A DNA stretch of 64,000 bases. Origin: Aquibium oceanicum (GTDB lineage Bacteria > Pseudomonadota > Alphaproteobacteria > Rhizobiales > Rhizobiaceae). Shown here piece after piece: positions 8,373-17,099 of the stretch (the stretch's first letter is position 1; each line of letters starts with the position of its first letter). A model generated the notes under the pieces. It was not told the DNA's origin. It did no database searches and worked only from the letters and a program-made list of their open reading frames with translations. The stretch covers positions 496,001 through 560,000 of the forward strand of contig NZ_CP018171.1 of assembly GCF_001889605.1 (NCBI RefSeq), in the 5' to 3' direction. A program made the position numbers and the translations under genes.

Positions 8373-9919
8373 CGTCACGAGCAGTTTTCGGCCATCAGAT
8401 CCGCGGCGTCACGAAGGTGACGTCCCGTCTGGCCGCGGCACTCTTGGTCGCCGGTTCCATCGGAGCGATCACGGCCGCCGTTCCCGCCTCCGCGGAAACG
8501 GTGATCAAGTCCACGAACCACGGCAGCGAGCGCATCAAGCTCGGGCTGAACAAGTCCGTGGTGATCGACCTGCCGCAGGACGCATACGATATCCTCGTCG
8601 CCAATCCGGCGGTCGCCGACGCCGTCACGCGCACCGCGCGCCGCATCTACCTGTTCGGCAAGCAGGTGGGCGAGACCAACATCTTCGTCTTCGGCGCCAA
8701 TGGCGAACAGATCGCCAGCCTCGACCTCAACGTCGAACGCGACGTCGCCGGCCTGGAGGACTATCTCGAGCGCTTCATCCCCGGCTCCGACATCCGCGTC
8801 GAACTGCTGAACGACAACGTGGTCCTGACCGGTACCGTGGAGACGCCGCTCGATGCGGCCCGCGCCGTGCAGCTCGCGCAGGCCTTCGTCAAGGGCGGTG
8901 AAGCGACCACGGGGCAGTATTCCCAGACCGCGGCGGCTCCCACCGATGGCGGCGGCGTCGACATCGACAATCCGGACTCCGAGCGCCAGACGAGCGCGAT
9001 CATCAACATGATCAAGATCACCGGCGAGGATCAGGTCACGCTGAAGGTGACGGTGGCCGAAGTGAGCCGCGTCGTCATGAAGCAGCTGGGCGTCAACCTC
9101 ATCGGCAGCGGTTCGTCCGACGGCATAACCTGGGGCGCGATCAGCGACGGCATATCCGGCCTCGGCAAGCAGCTTTCGGGATCGCAGCTGCAGCTCGGAG
9201 CCGCCTTCGGCTCCACGACCATCAATTCCTACCTCAACGCGATGGAACAGGCCGGCGTCATGAAGACGCTCGCCGAACCGACGCTGACCGCCGTCTCCGG
9301 CGAGAAGGCAACCTTCAGGGTCGGCGGCGAGTTCAATCTGGTAACCGGTCAGGACGTGGACGACGACGGCGTCATCACCTACGACATCGAGAAGATCGAC
9401 TACGGCATCGGGCTTGAATTCCAACCGGTCGTGCTGTCGCCCGGCCGCATCAGCCTCAAGATCCGCACCTCCGTCTCCGAACCGACCACCGAAGCCTCCG
9501 TCGCGCTGAGCACCGGCGGCAGAAATAGCGGAACCAACCTCCTGTCGATCCGCAAGCGCCTGGCCGACACGACCGTCGAGCTTCCGTCCGGCGGTTCGAT
9601 GATGATCGCCGGCCTCGTGCGAGACGACATCCGCCAGGTCTCGGCGGGGCTGCCGGGACTGGCCAAGCTTCCCGTGCTCGGAACGCTCTTCCGCAGTCGC
9701 GACTTCGTCCGCAACGAGAGCGAACTCGTGATCATCGTCACGCCCTATCTGGTGCGGCCGGTCGCGCGGCAGGAACTCGCGCGCCCCGACGACAACTTCA
9801 ACGCGCCCAGCGACGGCGCCGGCATATTCCTCGGCCGGGTCAACCGCGTCTACGGCACCATGAACACGCAAAAACCCAACGGCCGCTACCACGGCGTCGT
9901 CGGCTACATCTACAAGTGA
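8369..9919 (+). CDS. cpaC: Tad pilus secretin CpaC (RcpA)
   Basis: 516 residues: cleavable signal peptide ending near VPASAE, the pilus N-terminal domain (about 50-125, LGLNKSVVIDLPQDAYDILV), a BON-like segment, then the secretin domain (about 220-470) with GEKATFRVGGEF, IGLEFQPVVLSPGRISLKI and the closing ELPSGGSMMIAGLV and LPVLGTLFRSR. It forms the outer-membrane channel through which the Flp pilus leaves the cell. It overlaps cpaB by 4 bases and ends next to cpaD. A stand-alone copy of its N-terminal domain is encoded at 5838-6275. Confidence 0.95.
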   Translation: MTSRAVFGHQIRGVTKVTSRLAAALLVAGSIGAITAAVPASAETVIKSTNHGSERIKLGLNKSVVIDLPQDAYDILVANPAVADAVTRTARRIYLFGKQVGETNIFVFGANGEQIASLDLNVERDVAGLEDYLERFIPGSDIRVELLNDNVVLTGTVETPLDAARAVQLAQAFVKGGEATTGQYSQTAAAPTDGGGVDIDNPDSERQTSAIINMIKITGEDQVTLKVTVAEVSRVVMKQLGVNLIGSGSSDGITWGAISDGISGLGKQLSGSQLQLGAAFGSTTINSYLNAMEQAGVMKTLAEPTLTAVSGEKATFRVGGEFNLVTGQDVDDDGVITYDIEKIDYGIGLEFQPVVLSPGRISLKIRTSVSEPTTEASVALSTGGRNSGTNLLSIRKRLADTTVELPSGGSMMIAGLVRDDIRQVSAGLPGLAKLPVLGTLFRSRDFVRNESELVIIVTPYLVRPVARQELARPDDNFNAPSDGAGIFLGRVNRVYGTMNTQKPNGRYHGVVGYIYK

Positions 9920-9936
9920 TCCGGGGGACGGACCTC

Positions 9937-10656
9937 ATGTGCAGCGCCTTCAATAGAATGTCGTCCGCGGGACGTTCCCGCGTGTTTTCGGCGCCCGGTG
10001 CGCTCCTGGTGGTCGGCGTCGCCGCCGTCCTGACCGGTTGCGCCAAGCGCGACTCGATCGTCGTCGGCTCGGTTCCGGACGACTACCGCACCAACCATCC
10101 CATCGTCGTGTCGGAGAAGGACGAGATCCTCGACCTGCCGGTGGGTGTCAGTGATCGGCGGATGACCCAGGTGCATCGCGTCGCGGTCGCCGGCTACATT
10201 GCCCACTACGATCATCGCGCCGCGGCACCCGTATCGATCATGGTGCCGGCCGGCGCGGCCAACTCCGCCGCCGCCAGCGCGGTGGCGCACGACATCGCGT
10301 CCTATCTATATGCCAAGGGCGTCCCGTCGGGGCGCGTCGTTACGGTGCCTTACAGTTCGGGTGCGCCGGATATCGCCGCTCCGCTGCGGATCATCTATCC
10401 GAGGATGCGGGCAAGCACCGACCAGTGCGGACGCTGGCCCGACGATCTTCTGAAGAACAGCGAGAACAAGCACTATTCCAACTTCGGCTGCGCCTATCAG
10501 AACAATCTCGCGGCGCAGATCGCCAACCCCGCGGACCTTCTCGGCCCGCGCGAACCGGGCGAGATCGATGCGGAGAACCGCGGAAATGCGCTGGAGCAGT
10601 ACAAGCAGCGCCAGATTGCGCCCGAGTTCATCACCACGTCCGAAGTCAACTATTGA
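9937..10656 (+). CDS. cpaD: Pilus assembly lipoprotein CpaD
   Basis: 239 residues from the ATG at 9937, which has GGGGGA eight bases upstream; a GTG at 9916 overlapping the cpaC stop is the alternative. An N-terminal hydrophobic segment ends in VLTGCAK, a lipobox, so the protein should be lipid-anchored, probably in the outer membrane with CpaC. The body contains HRVAVAGYIAHYD, VSIMVPAGAANSAAAS and the Cys-containing end region DQCGRWPDDLL and NFGCAYQNNLAAQI typical of CpaD. It acts as a pilotin-like partner of the secretin. Confidence 0.92.
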   Translation: MCSAFNRMSSAGRSRVFSAPGALLVVGVAAVLTGCAKRDSIVVGSVPDDYRTNHPIVVSEKDEILDLPVGVSDRRMTQVHRVAVAGYIAHYDHRAAAPVSIMVPAGAANSAAASAVAHDIASYLYAKGVPSGRVVTVPYSSGAPDIAAPLRIIYPRMRASTDQCGRWPDDLLKNSENKHYSNFGCAYQNNLAAQIANPADLLGPREPGEIDAENRGNALEQYKQRQIAPEFITTSEVNY

Positions 10657-10680
10657 TCAGCAGATGCGGGACCGATCGCG

Positions 10681-11961
10681 ATGAGCAATCTTGCCTACGA
10701 TACCGACGTTCTCGGAAGCGCGAGCGCCGAAGAGATCGCCCAGCTGAATGCAATGCGGCCGGTTCCCCGGATCTCGATCCACGCCTTCTGCGAGACGGAA
10801 AGCGTCTCCAAGCCGATCGAGCGAGCCGGCGAGGACAGGCGGCTGTCGAAAGCGCACATGCGCATCGTCATGGGCGGCCTGGAATCGGCCCTCGACTACT
10901 ACGTGACGACGCCGACGCCGAACCTCATCATCCTGGAATCCCGGGCCGAGCCGAAGGAACTCCTGCACTCGCTGGAAAGACTGGCCGAGGTCTGCGACCC
11001 TTCCACCAAGGTCATCGTCATTGGCCACTACAATGATGTCGGCCTCTATCGGGAACTGCTCCGTTTCGGCATTTCCGAATACGTCGTGGCGCCGATCTCG
11101 CTGGCCGACGTCGTCGCCAACATCTCCCGCATCTTCGTCAACCCGGAAGCCGCGCCGCTCGGCAAGGCCGTCGCCTTCATCGGGGCCAAGGGCGGCGTGG
11201 GATCCTCGACCATCGCGCACAACGTGGCATGGACCATGTCGACGAGCTTCGAATCCGAAGTCGTCGTGGCCGATCTCGACCTGCCGTTCGGCACCGCCAA
11301 CATCAATTTCGACCAGGACCCCGCCCAGGGCATCGCCGAGGCGGTGTTTGCGCCGGAGCGGATCGACGAGGTCTATCTCGACAGGCTGCTGGCGCAGTGC
11401 GCGGAGCACCTTTCGCTCCTCGCAGCGCCCTCCAGCCTGGACCGGGTCTACGACTTCGATCCCGAAGCCTTCATGCAGATCATCGACACCGTCCAGCGCA
11501 GCGCGCCGCTCCTGGTGCTCGACGTGCCGCACGTCTGGAACGGCTGGACCCGCAACATTTTGACCGAGGCGGATGAGGTCGTGATCACGGCCACGCCGGA
11601 ACTCGCCAACCTGCGCAACGCCAAGAACCTCGTCGACACGCTCAAGAAGCTGCGTCCGAACGACCGGCCGCCACATCTGGTCATCAACCAGGCGGGCGTT
11701 CCGAAGCGGCCCGAGATCAGCGCGGTCGATTTCGCGGAACCGCTGGGCCTGATGCCGCTCGCGGTCATCCCCTTCGAGGCGCAGCTGTTCGGAAACGCCT
11801 CCAACAACGGCCGCATGCTCGGCGAGATGGATGCCCAGCACGCGATCGTGAAGTCGATCTCCGAGATCGCGCACATCCTGACGGGCAGGGCGGAACTGAA
11901 AGCGAAGCCGAAACCGGGCCTGGCGAACCTGATCGGCAAGTTCAGGCCGAAGAAGAAGTAG
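10681..11961 (+). CDS. cpaE: Pilus localisation ATPase CpaE (MinD/ParA-like)
   Basis: 426 residues. The N-terminal 150 residues form a receiver-like domain without a clear phospho-acceptor set (PNLIILESRAEPKELLHSL). The C-terminal part is a MinD/ParA-type ATPase with a deviant Walker A, KGGVGSST, at residues 170-177 and the A' motif VVADLDLPFGTANINFD. CpaE proteins position the Tad machine, often at a cell pole, through ATP-dependent membrane association; the basic C-terminus FRPKKK fits that. It lies 24 bases after cpaD and 31 bases before cpaF. Confidence 0.94.
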   Translation: MSNLAYDTDVLGSASAEEIAQLNAMRPVPRISIHAFCETESVSKPIERAGEDRRLSKAHMRIVMGGLESALDYYVTTPTPNLIILESRAEPKELLHSLERLAEVCDPSTKVIVIGHYNDVGLYRELLRFGISEYVVAPISLADVVANISRIFVNPEAAPLGKAVAFIGAKGGVGSSTIAHNVAWTMSTSFESEVVVADLDLPFGTANINFDQDPAQGIAEAVFAPERIDEVYLDRLLAQCAEHLSLLAAPSSLDRVYDFDPEAFMQIIDTVQRSAPLLVLDVPHVWNGWTRNILTEADEVVITATPELANLRNAKNLVDTLKKLRPNDRPPHLVINQAGVPKRPEISAVDFAEPLGLMPLAVIPFEAQLFGNASNNGRMLGEMDAQHAIVKSISEIAHILTGRAELKAKPKPGLANLIGKFRPKKK

Positions 11962-11992
11962 TCGGAATTCCTGCGAAACTGGTGTTTGGGAC

Positions 11993-13471
11993 ATGTTTGG
12001 AAAAAGAGGCAGCGACAGCGGCAACAGGACGATACCGGAACCGCGGCCGGCATCCGCCGCGCAGCCGGCAGGTGTCGCCGAGCGGCCGGCCGCGCCCGCC
12101 ACTCCGTCGAAACCGGCCGAACAGCCGCGTCGCGTCGTCGAGGCGCCGCCGCTTGCCGCTGAGCCGAAGAAGGCGCCGCGCGAGCGCAGCGAAGGCTACT
12201 ACGACACCAAGAGCCAGGTGTTCTCGGCCCTGATCGACACGATCGATCTGTCCCAGCTCGCCAAGCTCGAACCAGACAGCGCCCGCGAGGAAATCCGCGA
12301 CATCGTCAACGACATCATCGCGATCAAGAATTTCGCGATGTCGATCTCCGAGCAGGAGGAACTGCTCGAGGACATCTGCAACGACGTCCTCGGCTACGGC
12401 CCGCTCGAGCCCCTTCTGGCGCGCGACGACATCGCCGACATCATGGTGAACGGGTCGAAGCACGTCTACATCGAGGTGAACGGCAAGGTCGAGCAGACCG
12501 GCATCCGGTTCCGCGACAACCAGCAGCTCTTGAACATCTGCCAGCGCATCGTCAGCCAGGTCGGCCGCCGCGTCGACGAATCGAGCCCGATCTGCGACGC
12601 GCGCCTTCCCGACGGATCCCGCGTCAACGTCATCGCGCCGCCGCTTGCCATCGACGGCACCGCGCTCACCATCCGCAAGTTCAAGAAGGACAAGCTCACC
12701 CTCGACCAGCTCGTGAAGTTCGGCGCCATATCGCCGGAAGGCGCGGAAGTGCTGAAGATCATCGGGCGCGTGCGCTGCAACGTCGTGATCTCGGGCGGCA
12801 CCGGTTCGGGCAAGACGACGCTGCTCAACTGCCTGACCAACTACATCGACCGCGACGAGCGCATCATCACCTGCGAGGATTCCGCCGAGCTGCAGCTCCA
12901 GCAGCCGCACGTGGTGCGCCTGGAAACCCGCCCGCCGAACCTCGAAGGCGAGGGCGAGATCACCATGCGCGATCTCGTCAAGAACTGCCTGCGCATGCGT
13001 CCCGAGCGGATCATCGTCGGCGAGGTGCGCGGACCCGAGGTGTTCGACCTGCTCCAGGCGATGAACACGGGCCATGACGGCTCGATGGGCACCATCCACT
13101 CGAACTCGCCGCGCGAGTGTCTGAACCGTATCGAATCCATGATCGCCATGGGCGGATACACTCTGCCGCAAAAGACGGTGCGCGAGATCGTCGTGGGATC
13201 CGTCGACGTCATCATTCAGGCCGCCCGCCTGCGCGACGGTTCGCGCCGCATCACCCACATCACTGAGGTGCTGGGCATGGAAGGCGACGTAATCATCACG
13301 CAGGATGTCGTCCTCTACAACATCCAGGGCGAGGACCAGAACGGCCGCCTCATCGGCAAGCACGTGTCGACCGGCGTCGGACGCCCGAAATTCTGGGAAC
13401 GCGCGCGCTACTACAACGAGGAATCGCGCCTCGCCAACGCTCTCGAGGCGATGGAAAAGCAGGCTGGCTGA
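11993..13471 (+). CDS. cpaF: Tad pilus motor ATPase CpaF (TadA)
   Basis: 492 residues, VirB11/PilB-like secretion ATPase that powers pilus extension (and possibly retraction) from the cytoplasmic face. A proline/alanine-rich N-terminus of about 60 residues precedes the conserved CpaF core. Walker [10 protein letters not shown] is at residues 268-276, the Asp box region at [11 protein letters not shown], Walker B near [11 protein letters not shown] and the His box in [13 protein letters not shown]. All catalytic elements are intact. It is placed between cpaE and the tadB platform gene as in other alphaproteobacterial loci. Confidence 0.97.
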   Translation: MFGKRGSDSGNRTIPEPRPASAAQPAGVAERPAAPATPSKPAEQPRRVVEAPPLAAEPKKAPRERSEGYYDTKSQVFSALIDTIDLSQLAKLEPDSAREEIRDIVNDIIAIKNFAMSISEQEELLEDICNDVLGYGPLEPLLARDDIADIMVNGSKHVYIEVNGKVEQTGIRFRDNQQLLNICQRIVSQVGRRVDESSPICDARLPDGSRVNVIAPPLAIDGTALTIRKFKKDKLTLDQLVKFGAISPEGAEVLKIIGRVRCNVVISGGTGSGKTTLLNCLTNYIDRDERIITCEDSAELQLQQPHVVRLETRPPNLEGEGEITMRDLVKNCLRMRPERIIVGEVRGPEVFDLLQAMNTGHDGSMGTIHSNSPRECLNRIESMIAMGGYTLPQKTVREIVVGSVDVIIQAARLRDGSRRITHITEVLGMEGDVIITQDVVLYNIQGEDQNGRLIGKHVSTGVGRPKFWERARYYNEESRLANALEAMEKQAG

Positions 13472-13503
13472 GGACTGGATGGCAGTGAACGGGGCACCGC
13501 GCA

Positions 13504-14517
13504 ATGTTCGGAATTGATACGACGGTCCTGGCGATGATCGCGCTCGCCGGCCTGTCCGCCGGCGCGCTCGCCTATGCGTTCATGTTCAACTCGATCACCA
13601 ACGAGCGCAAGGCCGGCAAGCGGCTCGAAACGATCAAGAAGGCCGAGACCGACCGCACCGTGGTGAAGGCCTCGCGCGACCGCCTGGCCGAGGCCGCCAA
13701 GCGCCGCAAGTCGGTGCAGGACTCCCTGAAAGACCTCGACGAGAAGCAGAAGAAAAAAGACCTCAACATCAAGAAGCCGCCGCTCAAGGTGCAGATCAAG
13801 CAGGCGGGGCTCGAAACCCCTCTACAGCGCTTCTATGTCTATTCGGCCATCTCGGCGCTTGTCTTCGCGGCCCTTGCCTTCGGTCTGGGCGCGCCCTGGT
13901 GGGTGGTGCCGGGCGCCGCGCTGGCCGGCGGCTTCGGCGTTCCCCGCTGGGTGATCGCCTTCATGCGCGGCCGGCGGATCAAGGCTTTCCTCGACGAGCT
14001 GCCGAATTCCCTGGACATCATCGTGCGCTCGGTGAAGTCGGGCCTGCCGCTCAACGACGGTGTCCGGCTGATTGCCAACGAGGCCCGGGAGCCCGTCCGT
14101 ACCGAATTCCGCCGGATCGTCGAAGCGCAGCAGCTTGGCCTCTCCATTCCCGAGGCGTCCATGCGCATGACGGAGACCATGCCCTGCGCGGAAGCCGGCT
14201 TTTTCGGCATCGTGATCCAGATCCAGAGCCAGGCCGGCGGCAATCTTTCCGAGGCGCTCGGCAACCTGTCGCGCGTGCTGCGCGACCGCAAGCGCATGAA
14301 GGCCAAGATCGGGGCGCTGTCGATGGAAGCCAAGGCCTCGGCCGCCATCATCGGCGCGCTGCCGTTCATCGTCGCCTTCCTCGTCTATCTTTCCAGCCCG
14401 GCCTACATCATGCCGCTCTTCACGACGAGCACGGGACATCTGGTGATCGGCTGCTCGCTGGTCTGGATGTCCGTCGGCATCTTCGTGATGAAGAAGATGA
14501 TGAACTTCGACATCTAG
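13504..14517 (+). CDS. tadB: Tad inner-membrane platform protein TadB
   Basis: 337 residues. One membrane helix at the N-terminus (TVLAMIALAGLSAGALAYAF), a lysine-rich cytoplasmic stretch, then further helices and the type II secretion F domain at about residues 165-290 (LPNSLDIIVRSVKSGLPL; GNLSEALGNLSRVLRDRKR). It pairs with TadC to form the platform that couples CpaF to the growing pilus. No strong Shine-Dalgarno is visible, but the start is only 33 bases after cpaF, so coupling is likely. Confidence 0.94.
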   Translation: MFGIDTTVLAMIALAGLSAGALAYAFMFNSITNERKAGKRLETIKKAETDRTVVKASRDRLAEAAKRRKSVQDSLKDLDEKQKKKDLNIKKPPLKVQIKQAGLETPLQRFYVYSAISALVFAALAFGLGAPWWVVPGAALAGGFGVPRWVIAFMRGRRIKAFLDELPNSLDIIVRSVKSGLPLNDGVRLIANEAREPVRTEFRRIVEAQQLGLSIPEASMRMTETMPCAEAGFFGIVIQIQSQAGGNLSEALGNLSRVLRDRKRMKAKIGALSMEAKASAAIIGALPFIVAFLVYLSSPAYIMPLFTTSTGHLVIGCSLVWMSVGIFVMKKMMNFDI

Positions 14518-14636
14518 CGCGGGTCGTCCGAAGGCGGGACCGGCCTCGCCAAGGACGACGGCGCAGGAACATGAACGGGAAGCGCGGCACGCGGATCTGA
14601 ACGGCCGATGAGCGCTTTGGAGTGGAAGCGGAAGCG

Positions 14637-15656
14637 ATGACCGAACAAATCAGCAAGGCGATCTTCGATCCCTCCTTCCTCATCGCGCTGCTCGTGGGCG
14701 TCGCGGTCTTCGCCACGATCTTCACGGCGCTGCCGGCGCTCGGCGGCAACGAGTTGAAGACCCGCATGAAAACGGTGGCGCTCGAGCGCGACGAGCTTCG
14801 CGCCAAGCAGCGTGCGCGGCTTGCGGCGGATGCCGAGCGGCGGCGCAAGGGCCTGCGCGAGGAGCAGTCCGTGGGCATGCGCAGCATCGTCGACCGGCTC
14901 GACCTGAGACGGGCGCTCGCCGACGAGGCGACGCTGTCCAAGCTCAGGATGGCCGGCTTCCGCGGCCAGAACCCGCTGACGCGGTTCCTCTTCTTCCGCC
15001 TCGTCCTGCCGTTCGTCGGCCTGCTGCTCGGCGCGGCCTACATCTTCCTGTTGAACGGGCTCCCCGAACAGCCGCTGTTCATCAAGTGTTTCGTCATCGT
15101 CGTATGCGCCTATGGCGGCTTCTACGCCCCGGTCGTCTACGTCAACAACAGGGCGACCAAGCGCAAGCAGTCGATCCAGAAGGCCTGGCCCGACGCGCTC
15201 GACCTGATGCTGATCTGCGTGGAATCGGGCATGTCAATCGAGGCCGCCTTCCGAAAGGTGGCCGAGGAGATTGGCGTCCAGTCGGTGGAACTCGCCGAGG
15301 AACTCGTGCTGACCAACGCCGAGCTCTCCTTCCTGCAGGAGCGCCGCCAGGCCTACGAGAATCTGAGCAACCGCACCGGACTGGAATCGGTCAAGAGCGT
15401 CAGCCAGGCACTGATCCAGGCGGAACGCTACGGCACGCCGATCGCGCACGCGCTGCGCGTGCTGGCCCAGGAAAGCCGGGAAATGCGCATGAACGAGGCC
15501 GAGAAGAAGGCCGCCGCCCTCCCGCCGAAGCTCACCGTGCCGATGATCCTGTTCTTCCTGCCGGTCCTGTTCGCCGTGATCCTCGGCCCCGCCATCATGC
15601 AGTTCAGCGAGCAGGGCGTGTTCGGCGACAAGGGCCAGTCGACGGCGTCGGAGTAG
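14637..15656 (+). CDS. tadC: Tad inner-membrane platform protein TadC
   Basis: 339 residues from the ATG at 14637; an in-frame GTG five codons upstream is less likely. Architecture as in TadB: N-terminal helix, charged region, two or three helices, then the T2SSF domain (about 180-310, AWPDALDLMLICVESGMSI; SVSQALIQAERYGTPIAHAL) and a last helix (LPVLFAVILGPAIMQF). The QALIQAERYGT motif is typical of TadC. It is separated from tadB by 119 bases without a visible terminator and is the last plus-strand gene of the locus. Confidence 0.94.
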   Translation: MTEQISKAIFDPSFLIALLVGVAVFATIFTALPALGGNELKTRMKTVALERDELRAKQRARLAADAERRRKGLREEQSVGMRSIVDRLDLRRALADEATLSKLRMAGFRGQNPLTRFLFFRLVLPFVGLLLGAAYIFLLNGLPEQPLFIKCFVIVVCAYGGFYAPVVYVNNRATKRKQSIQKAWPDALDLMLICVESGMSIEAAFRKVAEEIGVQSVELAEELVLTNAELSFLQERRQAYENLSNRTGLESVKSVSQALIQAERYGTPIAHALRVLAQESREMRMNEAEKKAAALPPKLTVPMILFFLPVLFAVILGPAIMQFSEQGVFGDKGQSTASE

Positions 15657-16169
15657 CGTACACGGAAACCGCCTCCCGCCGCATGGCGGGGCGCGGAGCT
15701 TTAGAACTGCTCCCGACGCGTTTGAGCTGCGGCGAACCCTCGCCTTCTCAGGCACTCGTTTTCGATGCTCTGTAGGAAGATCCGTCCGCGCCGATGAGTT
15801 GGTGGGGCTTCTTCCCTTCATCCCGTCGACGGGGAGAAGTGCCCTGACGGGTCGGATGTAGGCCGCGGGAACAAACCAACGCCGCGAGCTGAACCACCCA
15901 CGAGGCAACACGGGCCTGTGCTCCACCCACTCCCTCCGCCATCCCTCATCGGAACTCGGTGACGCAAAACCACCACTGCCCGCAAGCGACGAGCAACGCT
16001 CCGATCCTCGCTTCAGGGTTCTCGGCGACAAAGGGATGAGCCCCCGGATGGCGGACAAACTTGATTGTGGAATGAAAAAACTGCCGGCCGTGCGATACGG
16101 CGTATCGGCCGCGACCATGCGCGGCCTGGCCGTTCGAGGGCGTCGAGCGGCCGACGCCCGCCGGTCGGG
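15657..16169. other. Intergenic stretch with a degenerate palindromic repeat, no gene recognised
   Basis: About 510 bases between convergent tadC and tadD. No frame here has a credible start and family pattern. The stretch 15801-15860 resembles a decayed rhizobial intergenic palindrome (see repeat entry), and GGGATGAGCCCCCGGATGGCGG near 16035-16055 has a similar flavour, as expected of repeat debris. Confidence 0.4.
15801..15860. repeat. Degenerate rhizobial palindromic intergenic repeat
   Basis: Contains a perfect CCCGTCGACGGG palindrome (15822-15833) nested inside CTTCT/AGAAG arms, followed by a gtgccctgacgg stretch. This matches the general form of the cttctcccc...ggggagaag...gtgcc repeats scattered through Rhizobium and Mesorhizobium genomes. 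Identification is by resemblance from memory; a second copy was not aligned in this window. Confidence 0.4.
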
Positions 16170-16982
16170 TCAGTTGGTGTTCTTCTCTTCGTCCTTGATC
16201 TCGCTCCAGGCGTTCTGCTGGGCGAGCATCGAGCGGAGATAGGTTACGTTGGCTTCAGCCTGTTGGGGCGAGAGTTCCTGGCGTGCCAGCGTCTCGGCCT
16301 CCTCGAAGCGGCCCTGCAGGCCGACCACCAGTGCGAGGTTCTGGCGCACGCGGCTGTCGGCGCCCGGTGCGGCGGCCGCCTGGCGCATGTAAGTCTCGGC
16401 CGACTTCAGGTCGCCTTCCAGGAGGTAGGACATGCCGAGATTGGAGAGCACCGACGGCTCGTTCGGCTTCAGGTCGAGTGCGCGGCGATAGAGAGAGCGG
16501 GCGTCGCCCTGCTTGCCGAGCTGGTCGAGGATCGCGGCCTCGGCGGAGAGAAGCCGCCAGTCCGGATATTCCGGCGTCTGCGCCCTGCGCACGGCGTCGA
16601 GCGCCGGTTCGAGCTGCCCGGCGGCGGCCAGCGCCTTGCCGTAGGCGGCGAGCACGTCGCGGTCCTTCGGATACGTGATGGCAAGCTTGCGCATCACCGC
16701 CAGCGACTGGTCGGTGCGACCGTCAATCTGCAGGACCGAGGCGTAGCGAAGCGCCACCGCCTTGCTCGACGGGTCCTTGGCATAGCTTCGACCCAGCGTT
16801 CCGGCCGCGGCGTCGAGTTCCTGCGACGACATCTGCGCGATCGGCTTGCCAGAATCGCGGCCGATCGAACCGGTGGTGAGCTTCGAATTGGCGCAGCCCG
16901 TAAGGGCGGCCGCGAGCACGAGTGCCATGGCCCCGGCCTGCCACGTTCTGGCAGTTGCGTTTGCCCCGGTGATGGTCAACAT
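16170..16982 (-). CDS. tadD: Tad pilus TPR lipoprotein TadD
   Basis: 270 residues from the ATG at 16982. The N-terminus has a hydrophobic stretch ending in LTGCANS, a lipobox, so the product is a lipoprotein. The remainder is tetratricopeptide-like helix pairs (about residues 75-240): KDRDVLAAYGKALAAAGQLE, ARSLYRRALDLKPNEPSVL and NLALVVGLQGRFEEAETLAR. TadD is needed for Tad pilus formation, probably as a pilotin or scaffold for the secretin. It is the only assembly gene of the right-hand part on the minus strand, with its own promoter. The frame stays open upstream for hundreds of codons, but that extension is antisense to the aminopeptidase gene and is not coding. Confidence 0.92.
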   Translation of the reverse strand: MLTITGANATARTWQAGAMALVLAAALTGCANSKLTTGSIGRDSGKPIAQMSSQELDAAAGTLGRSYAKDPSSKAVALRYASVLQIDGRTDQSLAVMRKLAITYPKDRDVLAAYGKALAAAGQLEPALDAVRRAQTPEYPDWRLLSAEAAILDQLGKQGDARSLYRRALDLKPNEPSVLSNLGMSYLLEGDLKSAETYMRQAAAAPGADSRVRQNLALVVGLQGRFEEAETLARQELSPQQAEANVTYLRSMLAQQNAWSEIKDEEKNTN

Positions 16983-17035
16983 GCCGTCTTCTCCGCTTCG
17001 TCTCGTCGTGCCGGATGAGCCAAAGGAATATTCCG

Positions 17036-17056
17036 TTAACCCTAATGGTTGGTTAA
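17036..17056. promoter_or_regulatory. Inverted TTAACC pair between tadD and aminopeptidase gene
   Basis: TTAACC at 17036-17041 and its complement GGTTAA at 17051-17056 are separated by 9 bases. One half faces each divergent gene, 54 bases from tadD and 59 from the aminopeptidase start. CtrA-like half-sites are one reading; no other operator pattern was recognised. Confidence 0.35.
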
Positions 17057-17099
17057 GGAGGCGCAGGCCCGCGCCACCGAAACAGCCGAGGAACCCGCC

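Noticed and set aside
10657-12102. A 481-codon minus-strand open frame opposite cpaE
   Set aside because: cpaE has intact ATPase motifs and operon context; the antisense frame has none.
15801-16060. Palindromic debris between tadC and tadD considered as an insertion sequence
   Set aside because: It has no transposase fragment, terminal inverted repeats or target duplication; it fits the short non-coding palindromes common in rhizobia.
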